In this document: positions 45,628 to 54,096 of the stretch, piece by piece
Layout: each line of letters starts with the position of its first letter
Position numbering within the stretch: position 1 is the first letter of the stretch
From: Polynucleobacter asymbioticus QLW-P1DMWA-1
Lineage (GTDB): Bacteria > Pseudomonadota > Gammaproteobacteria > Burkholderiales > Burkholderiaceae
Length of the DNA stretch: 64,000 bases
Reading direction: 5' to 3'
NCBI RefSeq assembly: GCF_000016345.1
Contig: NC_009379.1
Location: forward strand, 1,612,001 to 1,676,000
The notes under the pieces: model-generated
The model's database searches: none
Told to the model about the DNA's origin: nothing
Seen by the model: only the letters and a program-made list of their open reading frames with translations
Translations under genes and position numbers: made by a program

Positions 45628-46551
45628 ATGTCTGATATCCCTAATCCAATTGGTTCATTTGAGATTTTCACACCCAAGAAAGTCAAACCATTCAAAAAAA
45701 GTAAATCAAACACACTTAAAAAACTCTCCAAAAAAGTTGCCAAGAAGCTCTTTGGGAAAAAGTTTGTTACCAAAACAAGGGCTGAATTAAGAGAAGTTGA
45801 TCCAAGCCCTGCTATTCAAATTGCCAAGCCTAAGAAAGCTGCATTTCAGATTATTTGGGCAAGCACGCCAGGCGAAATCAAAGAAGCTCAAAGACTGCGT
45901 TATAAAGTATTTGCCGAAGAGATGGGCGCTAATTTACCTAGCAATGCTGACGGCTTAGATGTAGATGAATTCGATTCCTATTGTGACCATTTATTAATTC
46001 GTGATCAAGATAGTCTTAAGGTAGTTGGAACCTATCGCGTGCTCCCTCCCCATAAAGCAAAAGAGATCGGACGCCTCTATTCTGATTCTGAGTTTGATCT
46101 ATCTCGCATTGATCATTTGCGCCCTAAATTGGTTGAATTAGGCAGATCTTGCGTACATCAAGACTATCGCTCGGGAGCGGTCATTATGGCGCTATGGAGC
46201 GGTCTGGCTCAATACATGCAAAAAAATGATTATGAAATCATGCTAGGTTGCGCTAGCATCCCCATGGCCGATGGCGGTCACTTTGCAGCGAGTTTATATA
46301 ACTCACTAGGCAATGATCAGATGGCACCAACAGAATTCCATGCTTTTCCACGACTGCCTTTGCCGTTGGATAGATTAAATGGAGGACTTGAGGTGCAGCC
46401 TCCTCCGCTGATCAAAGGTTATTTAAAGCTTGGTGCAAAAATCTGCAGCGCTCCAGCATGGGATCCAGACTTTAATACTGCTGATTTATTAACGATGCTG
46501 CGTCTATCAGAAATTAATCCGCGTTACGCAAAGCATTTTTTAGGAATGTAA
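45628..46551 (+). CDS. OlsB-like GNAT N-acyltransferase
   Basis: The 307-aa protein has a lysine-rich N-terminal extension of about 70 residues (FKKSKSNTLKKLSKKVAKKL). An Acetyltransf_5/OlsB-type domain follows with RLRYKVFAEEMGA, VGTYRVLPP, LVELGRSCVHQDYRSG and GCASIPM. OlsB joins a 3-hydroxyacyl group to ornithine, the first step of ornithine lipid synthesis. GAGG lies 6 nt before the ATG. In a phosphate-stress lipid operon it would supply a second phosphorus-free lipid. The true amine acceptor is unproven. Confidence 0.78.
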   Translation: MSDIPNPIGSFEIFTPKKVKPFKKSKSNTLKKLSKKVAKKLFGKKFVTKTRAELREVDPSPAIQIAKPKKAAFQIIWASTPGEIKEAQRLRYKVFAEEMGANLPSNADGLDVDEFDSYCDHLLIRDQDSLKVVGTYRVLPPHKAKEIGRLYSDSEFDLSRIDHLRPKLVELGRSCVHQDYRSGAVIMALWSGLAQYMQKNDYEIMLGCASIPMADGGHFAASLYNSLGNDQMAPTEFHAFPRLPLPLDRLNGGLEVQPPPLIKGYLKLGAKICSAPAWDPDFNTADLLTMLRLSEINPRYAKHFLGM

Positions 46552-46573
46552 TTTTGATTGTGAGCGGGCTTTT

Positions 46574-46603
46574 AAAAACCACCTCAATATGGGGTGGTTT
46601 TTT
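46574..46603. terminator. Bidirectional terminator between OlsB-like gene and ppx
   Basis: AAAAACCACC pairs with GGTGGTTTTT around a 9-nt loop. T-runs in both directions terminate the plus-strand lipid operon and the minus-strand ppx gene. Confidence 0.88.
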
Positions 46604-46607
46604 ATTA

Positions 46608-48182
46608 CTACTTAAAGCTCACTTGGTAAGAGCGGCCGATTCTGTCCCACTCTGCTGCTTCTTTTAAGAGGCTAAACTCTGTCAATGGATGTTTGGCAGC
46701 CCATTCCTTAGAGAGACTTACGAGATAAGAGCCATCGTGCTCGGATACTTTTACCTTAGGAAAGTTGGTGTCATTTCTACCACGGCAAAGCACTTGAGCC
46801 AGACGCAAACAAAACAACATGCGCCAGTCTTCAAAGCTGTGATTGTTTGCTAGCTTTCCTAGCTTACCTGTATGCCCAATTAAGAGTGCAGCCAATCTAG
46901 CTTGGTCATTCTTAGAGAAGCCGGGCATATCTGCATTACCTGCGATATAGGCTGAATGCTTGTGATAGCCATTATGAGAAATCGATAAACCGATTTCATG
47001 TAAATTAGCTGCCCACTGCAATAGAGCAACATTATCCGCCCTGCTCTCTGATTCGGGCTTGGGAAGTTGTTGTAAAAACTCTGTAGCCAATTTACTCACT
47101 CTATCAGCTTGCTCTCGATCTACCGTGTAGCGCTGCATGAATTGTTCTACAGTGACATAACGCATGTCATGATGCTGCGATCTTCCAAGCAAATCGTAAA
47201 GTACACCACTTCGTAAAGCAGCATCGGTTACTTCCATTTCTTCAATACCTAATTCATCGAATGCCGCCAGCATAATAGCCAAGCCACCAGGCCATACCGA
47301 TCTTCGATCGTCTTTCAAGCCAATCAACTCAACTTGATTAACATGCTCATACTTGAGTAAATGTTTCTTGAGATTCTTAAGGCCTTCACGGGTAATCAAG
47401 CCGCTCGCGCCATTGACGCGACCCATAGTCAAGCCATCACCAAGCCCATTGAAGTTGTTATTGGCAATCAGATCTGCCAAAGCCCTAGCCGTTCCAGATG
47501 AGCCGATGACTTGATTCCAACCACTCTTTAAGTATGCCCCTGAAATCACTTGTATTTCACGACGAGCGGCTAACTCAGCCTCTTTGAAGGCATGCGTATC
47601 AATATTTCCCTTAGGGAAAAAACTTAGGCTATGTGATACACATCCAATATAAAGGCTCTCCATAAGCTTTGGCTCGTAACCTTTGCCGATAATAAATTCG
47701 GTGGAGCCGCCGCCAATGTCAATCACCAATCTATTGCCTTGAACAGCTGGTACCTCATGTGCTGCTCCAATGTAAATGAGGCGCGCCTCTTCAACGCCAG
47801 CAATCACTTCAATAGGAAATCCCAGAGCCTCTTCTGCATCAGCAACAAATTGCTGGGCATTCTTAGCAACGCGCAAGGTATTGGTAGCTACCGCCCGAAC
47901 ATTAGCAGGATCAAATCCACGTATTCGTTCACCAAAGCGCCTAATAGCAATAAGTCCTCGTTGGTATGCATCGTTACCAAGGAGTTTATTTTCAGTCAGG
48001 CCGGCCGCAAGGCGAACTGACTCACGCAAGGTATCTATCGGGCGAAGTTGAGTGCCCGATGGTGTATTTATTGCCTGCGCTACAAGCATCCGAAAGCTAT
48101 TGGATCCCAAATCAACCGCAGCCACTAGGTTTGCGGAATTAGTTATAGGATCTGCGGGATTGCTGGCCAAAATATTCCCCAA
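46608..48182 (-). CDS. ppx: Exopolyphosphatase, Ppx/GppA family
   Basis: At 524 aa it has the length of full Ppx. The actin-fold phosphate motifs VAAVDLGSNSFRMLVAQ and NRLVIDIGGGSTEFIIG are intact, and the C-terminal half has an HD-like helical region (LHEIGLSISHNGYHKH). It removes terminal phosphates from polyphosphate, or from pppGpp if it is GppA. A weak Pho box lies upstream. It sits in the same neighbourhood as two ppk2 genes and the pst-pho operon. Confidence 0.92.
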   Translation of the reverse strand: MGNILASNPADPITNSANLVAAVDLGSNSFRMLVAQAINTPSGTQLRPIDTLRESVRLAAGLTENKLLGNDAYQRGLIAIRRFGERIRGFDPANVRAVATNTLRVAKNAQQFVADAEEALGFPIEVIAGVEEARLIYIGAAHEVPAVQGNRLVIDIGGGSTEFIIGKGYEPKLMESLYIGCVSHSLSFFPKGNIDTHAFKEAELAARREIQVISGAYLKSGWNQVIGSSGTARALADLIANNNFNGLGDGLTMGRVNGASGLITREGLKNLKKHLLKYEHVNQVELIGLKDDRRSVWPGGLAIMLAAFDELGIEEMEVTDAALRSGVLYDLLGRSQHHDMRYVTVEQFMQRYTVDREQADRVSKLATEFLQQLPKPESESRADNVALLQWAANLHEIGLSISHNGYHKHSAYIAGNADMPGFSKNDQARLAALLIGHTGKLGKLANNHSFEDWRMLFCLRLAQVLCRGRNDTNFPKVKVSEHDGSYLVSLSKEWAAKHPLTEFSLLKEAAEWDRIGRSYQVSFK

Positions 48183-48214
48183 AAATAGAAAGCTGAATCA
48201 ATTATGTCTATTTT

Positions 48215-48232
48215 ATGTAAAAACCATGACAC
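48215..48232 (-). promoter_or_regulatory. Weak candidate Pho box upstream of ppx
   Basis: On the minus strand GTGTCAT (48232-48226) and TTTACAT (48221-48215) keep the 11-bp pitch. The second half matches CTGTCAT at only four positions. A gap of 10 nt is followed by TAATTG, a poor -10. Confidence 0.35.
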
Positions 48233-48280
48233 ATTGATGAAATCAGCAACTAGCCTATGTGGCTGGGGTGACGCTCTCTA

Positions 48281-48493
48281 CTAGGCGGCTAAGTTCTGCT
48301 CAGAACTTGAGCAATCCCGATCACCAAAGCTGCAAAGAATGCAACAGTCGCCAGATTTAGGCTTGAGGATGGCGCTACAGGAGCGGCAACGATATAAGTG
48401 CTGAGAGGTACCCGCTTCAACTTTAATCACTTCGGAAGCTTGGCAATGGGGACAGGTAACGACAGACTCTAGTTCGAGGATAGTTTTATTCAC
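48281..48493 (-). CDS. Small zinc-ribbon protein (GDCCxxCSxG family)
   Basis: A 70-aa cysteine-rich protein with CPHCQA, CRSCSAILKPKSGDCCILCSFGDRDC. The KPKxGDCC-x2-CS-x-G pattern recurs in small bacterial proteins often found near metal-transport genes. It probably binds zinc. Function is unknown. It lies between the mgtC-like and ppx genes on the same strand. Confidence 0.75.
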   Translation of the reverse strand: MNKTILELESVVTCPHCQASEVIKVEAGTSQHLYRCRSCSAILKPKSGDCCILCSFGDRDCSSSEQNLAA

Positions 48494-48547
48494 CCTAACA
48501 TGATGGGGTAAAAATATTTCACTATTGTGTCAATGCCAATGACAGGC

Positions 48548-49264
48548 TTAATCTGTTGTACTAGGACTCCAGAATGCCTGAGACACGAAATCTTGATCGG
48601 CAATTTTTGCAATTAACCGATCCATATCATCTCCATTTACAGCTGATGCAGTTAATACAGCCTGTATCTCCACATCATCAGTTCCAAATTGATGCACTTC
48701 AACATCTTGCGTTTGATAGCCCGCTTCTTCCAATGTTTTAATGAATTGCTTTAAAGCAATCTTTTGAGCGTGTTTTGGCGTGATGATATAAACCGAGTTC
48801 GTAACCTCTACTGAAATGGTATCTAGAGGTTGCTTATTAATAAAACTCACTACAGGTCGAAGAAGAGTATTTGCCGCAAGAATGAATATCGTAGCGAGAG
48901 AAGCCTCGAGAAGTAAATCGGCACCAGCACATGCGCCAACGGCACCAGATGCCCACAAAGTAGCCGCCGTATTAATGCCTCTGACGTTGCCCTCTTCCCG
49001 CATGATGACGCCTGCACCTAAAAATCCAATACCAGAGACGACATAAGCCATGATATGAACAGCACCGTCATGGCCGGTTAAACGATTACCAGCATCCACA
49101 AATATGGCCGCGCCCACGGCAACTAGAATATTGGTTCTGAGACCTGCAGTTCGCTGACGATATTGACGCTCTAAGCCAATTAGTCCGCCCAAGATAAAGG
49201 CGGCACAAAGACTGATAGTGGTGTCAGTCAGCGAGGCATAGTTAATGTTATTTACGAATTCCAT
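48548..49264 (-). CDS. mgtC: MgtC/SapB family membrane protein, full-length with C-terminal domain
   Basis: The 238-aa protein has an N-terminal membrane domain with [20 protein letters not shown] and [15 protein letters not shown], the MgtC signatures. A C-terminal ACT-like soluble part follows (about 150-230). Bacterial MgtC proteins affect phosphate uptake, ATP homeostasis and magnesium stress. The gene begins 17 bp after the alkaline phosphatase stop, so it is probably in the same Pho-driven transcript. Confidence 0.87.
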   Translation of the reverse strand: MEFVNNINYASLTDTTISLCAAFILGGLIGLERQYRQRTAGLRTNILVAVGAAIFVDAGNRLTGHDGAVHIMAYVVSGIGFLGAGVIMREEGNVRGINTAATLWASGAVGACAGADLLLEASLATIFILAANTLLRPVVSFINKQPLDTISVEVTNSVYIITPKHAQKIALKQFIKTLEEAGYQTQDVEVHQFGTDDVEIQAVLTASAVNGDDMDRLIAKIADQDFVSQAFWSPSTTD

Positions 49265-49281
49265 GAAAGCAGGTCTTTAGT

Positions 49282-51027
49282 CTATTTGGATCCCAAGCCT
49301 AATGACTCTACCATCACTTTAAAGACCTCAGTGTTATCCATAAACCCTTTAAATTTTTCTGATCCTGGACCTGATGCATTTAATACCGCGTCGTCTGCAG
49401 CATGCACGCCAGATTCTTGATGTGAAGGTAAATTTCCGCCAACATGGATGGCATCCTCTTGTTGCTGAATATATTTTGGATTGGCAACATATTTACCATC
49501 CTCACCCTTTATCGCCGGCATAAAAGTGCCATCCAGCTTAGGATGCATCGTTTCATAGTGGTCAGGATAGCTTCCATAAAAGAATGCAATGCGTTTTGAG
49601 ACATCAATTCGATTTGGATAACCCTGAGTATCAGCCTTAGGATAGTTTGGGAAGCCTGCATCTGCATAAATACCCACTTTTTCACGCAACGGTCCCGGCT
49701 TATCGTCATGCACCACGCCACTGATCGATCCACTGTGAGTATGATCGGGAGTCACAATAATTAAAGTATCAGGATGCGTTTTTGCAAATTCTTTAGCAAT
49801 TTGTACTGCATTACTCAACATAATGGTGTCGAACGCTGCGCGCTCCCAATCCAGAGGATGATTGAATTTATCAATCAATGCTGCCTCCACCATCAAGAAG
49901 AATCCATTTGGATTTCTGGATAGCACGTTGAGTGCGGATTGCGTCATCTCTGTAAGGTCAGGTTGATTTGGGTATTCTTCAACCGTATTTTTCTTTAGAT
50001 ATAAGCGGTCTAGAGAGCCATCCATATTATCTGGATGAAAAACTCCAAATAACTTTTTAGTATTTTTGTTATCAGATTCTGCGATCAATTCTTGTTTTGT
50101 AAAAGCGATTTGGTAACCCTGAGACTTAAAACTTTCAAGCAAATTTTTATCGTCTTTACGCTTAGAGCTTTTAGTCGATTGCGGGTAAAAGTAGGCTGAT
50201 CCCCCGCCCAGAATAACTTCTGCACCACTAGCTAGAAGCTGATCGGCAATATATTGCTTATCAGCCCTTCGTCTTGTATGAGAAACCATTGCGCCTGGTG
50301 TTGCATCCTCTAACTCAGCATCAGAGACTATTCCCACAGACATCTTAGTATTGCGCTTGATAAGCTCAGTGATTGTTTCTACTTTTGGATGAGAGAAATT
50401 ATCGCTAGCGCGAGAAACATAAACACCCATAGCATTCACAGCTGTTTTGTGTCCGGTTGTATAAGCGCTCATGGAGTTAGCAGAGTCTGTAATTAGGGAG
50501 TCAGATCCAGATGTACCAATCATTGCAGTACTAGGCATGTCATCAAAAGCTAAACGACCCTGATACTTTCCCTCTTGCATACCCTTAGAGAGCACTCTTG
50601 CGGTGGTTCTATTGGCTATCGTCATGCCATCACCAATAAAGAGAATCACATTCTTTACGCGACGAGGTCCACTTGAATAGACGTCCCAATTTACCTGCAG
50701 GCGCTCTTGTGGTGATCGAGCCACAATTTGATAGTTACCTGCTTTTGCTAGCTGCACATCTCGAATGAGTATTGAGCTTCCCTTGCCATTTTCGTTGGCA
50801 ATGAAATCAGACTTATTTGGGATGATTTTATTTAGTGGTGCACCGTTTAATTCCAGTACAACTTCATCTTGATTCACAACTGAATTAAATTCAATTTTGA
50901 TATCGAATTTAGATCCAGCCAAAATGGCTGCCTTATCAATCGGGTATATCGCCGCTGCTTGAGCCAGCCCAGCTAAAACGCTAAAAAGAATGTATGAGGC
51001 TGACTTAAGGAGTTGTGAAATTTTCAT
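49282..51027 (-). CDS. phoA: Alkaline phosphatase, PhoA-type
   Basis: A 581-aa exported alkaline phosphatase. The signal peptide ends about residue 25 (GLAQAA); ATG 51027 (MKISQLLKS) fits it better than an earlier start at 51057. About 100 residues of an extra beta domain precede the catalytic part, which contains LFIGDGMT, the phosphoserine region DSANSMSAYTTGHK, and VTPDHTHSG. It releases phosphate from organic esters in the periplasm. A clear Pho box with a well-spaced -10 lies directly upstream. Confidence 0.92.
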   Translation of the reverse strand: MKISQLLKSASYILFSVLAGLAQAAAIYPIDKAAILAGSKFDIKIEFNSVVNQDEVVLELNGAPLNKIIPNKSDFIANENGKGSSILIRDVQLAKAGNYQIVARSPQERLQVNWDVYSSGPRRVKNVILFIGDGMTIANRTTARVLSKGMQEGKYQGRLAFDDMPSTAMIGTSGSDSLITDSANSMSAYTTGHKTAVNAMGVYVSRASDNFSHPKVETITELIKRNTKMSVGIVSDAELEDATPGAMVSHTRRRADKQYIADQLLASGAEVILGGGSAYFYPQSTKSSKRKDDKNLLESFKSQGYQIAFTKQELIAESDNKNTKKLFGVFHPDNMDGSLDRLYLKKNTVEEYPNQPDLTEMTQSALNVLSRNPNGFFLMVEAALIDKFNHPLDWERAAFDTIMLSNAVQIAKEFAKTHPDTLIIVTPDHTHSGSISGVVHDDKPGPLREKVGIYADAGFPNYPKADTQGYPNRIDVSKRIAFFYGSYPDHYETMHPKLDGTFMPAIKGEDGKYVANPKYIQQQEDAIHVGGNLPSHQESGVHAADDAVLNASGPGSEKFKGFMDNTEVFKVMVESLGLGSK

Positions 51028-51078
51028 AGTAGAGAAATAGCAGATGAAGTGAGTCAACTTAGACTATCTATCAATCAA

Positions 51079-51096
51079 ATGACAATTTGATGACGA
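51079..51096 (-). promoter_or_regulatory. Pho box upstream of phoA
   Basis: On the minus strand TCGTCAT (51096-51090) and TTGTCAT (51085-51079) are at the 11-bp PhoB pitch. GATAGT (51068-51063) follows after exactly 10 nt as a candidate -10. Confidence 0.75.
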
Positions 51097-51122
51097 ACGT
51101 ACAAATCATTGCCTAAGAAAAT

Positions 51123-52553
51123 TTATACCTTTGCAACCTTTAATCGCTTACTTTTAACCGCCTTACAAAATAACTCATAGTCTTTCTCATTTTGTTTAGC
51201 GTACGACCTAGCAAATGAATGCATGGCCTCATTCAATTCTTCAGATTCGCCACAATACCCAGCAATTTCAGCTGCATCACCAGAGCGCGCATGGCCTAGT
51301 GCAAGAGCCCAACCAAATAATTTGGCATACTCAGCAAAATTTTTCAACGAGACACCATTAGGCCCAATCTCTATACCGCCCTTCATATCGCGCAATTGGC
51401 GGAGATAAAATCCCTCGCTTTTGTCGATATCAAATTGCATAGAGCCGTAGTTCAAAAAGATATCTGGAGCACCTTGAAGTAATCTCTGTCCAGCCACGAC
51501 ACGCTGACCCATGTCTCTATAGATCGATTCGCCTATGTATGGACTCAAAACAGATTTTTGAGCCTCTTTGTATTGTAAAAATAAAGGGTCGTTAGCGCTA
51601 TCGCCTTCAAAATACATCACCATACAGTTTGTTCCAACACTGCCGATACCAACCACCTTGCGCGCAAAATCTTTCAACATATAACGCTCAAAAAGAATTT
51701 TTCTATCGGCCAGCAAGGTGCTTGAGTAATTACACAAAGCCTTATCAAGCAGCGCGTGAAGAGGTCGCCCATAGGCATTCGTTTTGAAATGCTCAATTAA
51801 TGGTGGCTTGTTGATAATTTTTCTATCTTTCCCGACCAGGGTAGTCAGTTTTTGCAATACCTGAATATTTCCCTGCCCTTTAGTCTCTTTTAGATAGATA
51901 TCAATTTTCTTTTGGTGCTCTTTTGAAAAATATTTACGAATTTCTGTTTCGCTAATAAATTCCTGCGCTAACTCCAAATAAGGCATTTTGGCATACTGAG
52001 CCATTCGCTTTTGGTACTCGGAGCAAATACGTAACACAATTTTTTTACTTAACGATTTACTTCCTCCATTACTTTCGCAAGCGATGACTGCGCTAGCTAC
52101 AAGACGCTTAAGATCCCACTCCCAGCTGCCGGGCAGAGTTTCATCAAAGTCATTGATCCCAAATACCAGACGATGTTCGGCTGTACCAAATAATCCAAAA
52201 TTAGATACATGCATATCACCACAAAGCTGAACAGTGATATTGGTGCGCGGCTGATTAGCCAAATCCTGAGCCATGATTGCTGCGCCCCCACGATAAAACG
52301 CAAAAGGGGATTGCAACATGCGCTCATAACGAATCGGTATTAGGGACTCAACACGTGTCTTAGCCTGATTCTCCAGAATGGTGATTGGATCAATACGATT
52401 TTTTGGTGGCTCATAAACACCCTGCTGAGTAAAGCTGACCTTTCTTCGTAAAACTTTGCCATCAGCCATGCGCTTTTTAATGCTGGGCCTAGGATTGCTA
52501 AACGACTCTACTGATCTTAAGACGGCGAATTTAGGGTGTTTCTGAATGGACAT
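51123..52553 (-). CDS. DUF2252 family protein
   Basis: A 476-aa member of DUF2252, recognisable by FYRGGAAIMAQDL, QLCGDMHVSNFGLFGT, FDINDFDETLPGSWEWDLKRL-like sequence (here GINDFDETLPGSWEWDL) and LGHARSGDAAEIAGY. The pattern resembles aminoglycoside-kinase-like folds (GD-x-H-x-x-N). The biochemical role is unknown to me. The ATG at 52553 has GAGG 6 nt upstream and is preferred over GTG 52565. It lies between the second arsC and phoA, so a phosphate-related kinase or regulator is possible but unproven. Confidence 0.82.
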   Translation of the reverse strand: MSIQKHPKFAVLRSVESFSNPRPSIKKRMADGKVLRRKVSFTQQGVYEPPKNRIDPITILENQAKTRVESLIPIRYERMLQSPFAFYRGGAAIMAQDLANQPRTNITVQLCGDMHVSNFGLFGTAEHRLVFGINDFDETLPGSWEWDLKRLVASAVIACESNGGSKSLSKKIVLRICSEYQKRMAQYAKMPYLELAQEFISETEIRKYFSKEHQKKIDIYLKETKGQGNIQVLQKLTTLVGKDRKIINKPPLIEHFKTNAYGRPLHALLDKALCNYSSTLLADRKILFERYMLKDFARKVVGIGSVGTNCMVMYFEGDSANDPLFLQYKEAQKSVLSPYIGESIYRDMGQRVVAGQRLLQGAPDIFLNYGSMQFDIDKSEGFYLRQLRDMKGGIEIGPNGVSLKNFAEYAKLFGWALALGHARSGDAAEIAGYCGESEELNEAMHSFARSYAKQNEKDYELFCKAVKSKRLKVAKV

Positions 52554-52606
52554 CGACTTCCTCACAAGGTTTTAGCTAATCTTAACTCCTTCCTAGGGGT
52601 TTTGAT

Positions 52607-53110
52607 CTACCTAAACTTGAGGCGATGATGAATGGACTGTAATTTCTCTTTTATCTGGAAATGATCTAATTTATCTAGAGGGAGATCCAGCAGTAGCTCA
52701 ATACGGTTACGTAAGCCCATTTCCACCTGCCCAAAAGCATGAAGCATCGCCTCATCGCCAGAATCGACAGCGGCAGGATCTGCAAACCCCCAATGCGCAC
52801 TAGTGGAATGGCCGGGCCAATAGGGGCACGACTCCCCCGCCACAGAATCGCACAGAGTAATAATAAAATCCATGCGTGGTGCACCTTCTACGCAATACTC
52901 ATCCCAGCTTTTGTTGCGCAATTTCTCAAGTGGATAGCCAACACCTCTTGCGAACTTCAAGGCTAATGGATGAACAAAACGCTTAGGCTGAGAACCTGCT
53001 GAATAACCCACAAATCGACCGTGACTCAAAGTCGTAGCTAAAACCTCACCTAAAATCGATCTAGCTGAATTTCCTGTACATAAAAATAGGATGTTGTAGC
53101 TTTTACTCAT
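52607..53110 (-). CDS. Second ArsC-like low-molecular-weight phosphatase/arsenate reductase
   Basis: A 167-aa paralogue of the arsC at 39426, with CX5R loop CTGNSAR and the paired cysteines in LCDSVAGESCPYWPG. All catalytic positions needed for arsenate reduction are kept. It sits apart from arsR/acr3, inside the phosphate island, where raised phosphate uptake would also bring in arsenate. Its ribosome site is weak. Confidence 0.82.
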   Translation of the reverse strand: MSKSYNILFLCTGNSARSILGEVLATTLSHGRFVGYSAGSQPKRFVHPLALKFARGVGYPLEKLRNKSWDEYCVEGAPRMDFIITLCDSVAGESCPYWPGHSTSAHWGFADPAAVDSGDEAMLHAFGQVEMGLRNRIELLLDLPLDKLDHFQIKEKLQSIHHRLKFR

Positions 53111-53128
53111 TCAATTAATCAATCGCCT

Positions 53129-53305
53129 CTATGCAACTTCTTCAAGGCGTAGAGAGAATCTAGTGTCCACAATAAATTGAGGTTTATGCAAATCATTCGA
53201 TGGGTGACGCACTGTTAATTTTGATTCGATGGATTCGTATATTGCTTGATCGATAGTAGTATTTCTCAACGCTGAAGAGATATATTTAGCGAGATTTTCA
53301 TTCAT
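53129..53305 (-). CDS. Small 58-aa protein of unknown function
   Basis: ATG 53305 opens a 58-codon frame beginning MNENLAKYISSALRNTTIDQ and ending FSLRLEEVA. AGGAAG lies 11 nt upstream. It precedes the second arsC-like gene by 18 bp on the same strand and could be co-transcribed. No signal peptide, membrane helix or known motif is visible. It is a plausible small gene in an otherwise empty 430-bp gap. Confidence 0.45.
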   Translation of the reverse strand: MNENLAKYISSALRNTTIDQAIYESIESKLTVRHPSNDLHKPQFIVDTRFSLRLEEVA

Positions 53306-53386
53306 AGTTATTTCAACTTCCTTTATAGGTATATGAAACTAATCTTATTCTTGCTATATGTAAGATTTATTAATAAATGAAGAAAA

Positions 53387-53409
53387 AAAGCCCAGCAGAA
53401 CCGGGCTTT
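53387..53409 (-). terminator. Orphan terminator-like hairpin
   Basis: AAAGCCC / GGGCTTT (7 bp) with a 9-nt loop is followed by a run of T on the minus strand. No annotated minus-strand gene ends immediately upstream. The rest of 53306-53542 holds only the upstream region of the short mgtC-like gene. Confidence 0.6.
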
Positions 53410-53542
53410 AAAAGAAGATTTGAAACATTTTACTTGGCCGGCATTTAATCCAGCGCACTTAGATTACTGAAAGGATGTGTCAAATTAATGACTCTGATAT
53501 ACACTGAAACAACAAAATATTGGATTTTATAAAGGAATTGGT

Positions 53543-54019
53543 ATGGCTCAGTGGGATCTATACGGGACCATCGCACTCAGACTCGGTTTAGCATTACTGG
53601 TAGGAGCCATATTAGGCTTAAACCGTTGGCTCCACCATAAATCCGCCGGTATACGAACCCACTCCCTAGTAGCAATTGGATCAGCAACGGCCGTACTATT
53701 AATTAGTGATTTCGTTCAGGATGATGCCCAATCCGTTAGCCGTGTTTTGCAAGGGTTAATTACTGGTCTCGGATTTTTGGGTGCCGGCGTCATTATTCGC
53801 GAACAACGCTCACAAAAAATCTTTGGCCTCACTACAGCAGCAAGTATTTGGTCTTGTGCCCTCATTGGCGCAGCCTTTGGGGCGGGACAATTTGCCTTGG
53901 GCGGACTTAGTCTTGGGGCCATATTGTTAACGCTAGTGATCGGGGGGCCGTTAGAGAGGCTTATAGCAAGGGTCACTGGGGTTCGCCGAGCCTCCGAAGT
54001 ATCTAGCGATCCTGACTAA
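53543..54019 (+). CDS. Short MgtC/SapB family protein
   Basis: A 158-aa MgtC membrane domain with GAILGLNRWLHHKSAGIRTH and [16 protein letters not shown]; it lacks the C-terminal soluble domain present in the paralogue at 48548. AAAGGA lies 6 nt before the ATG. It is convergent, with the polylysine-tailed protein gene following, towards phoR. MgtC of Salmonella is known to act on PhoR, which makes this location notable. Confidence 0.85.
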   Translation: MAQWDLYGTIALRLGLALLVGAILGLNRWLHHKSAGIRTHSLVAIGSATAVLLISDFVQDDAQSVSRVLQGLITGLGFLGAGVIIREQRSQKIFGLTTAASIWSCALIGAAFGAGQFALGGLSLGAILLTLVIGGPLERLIARVTGVRRASEVSSDPD

Positions 54020-54096
54020 GCCCCTTTAAGGTCCAAAAAAACTATATTTGTCATATTAGTTTGCTAAGATTGGCCCTAACTTAATCCGTGGATTGA

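Noticed and set aside
48527..48545. CTGTCAT half-site and a TGTCA/TGACA inverted repeat upstream of the small zinc-ribbon gene, a possible Pho box
   Set aside because: There is no second half-site at the 11-bp pitch on either side.
53411..53480. TTGACA on the minus strand as -35 of a small RNA
   Set aside because: No -10 hexamer lies at 16-18 nt; the nearest candidate, TAATCT, is only 11 nt away.
53474..53491. GTGTCAA and ATGACTC at 11-bp pitch before the short mgtC gene
   Set aside because: The second half matches the PhoB consensus at too few positions to call a box.
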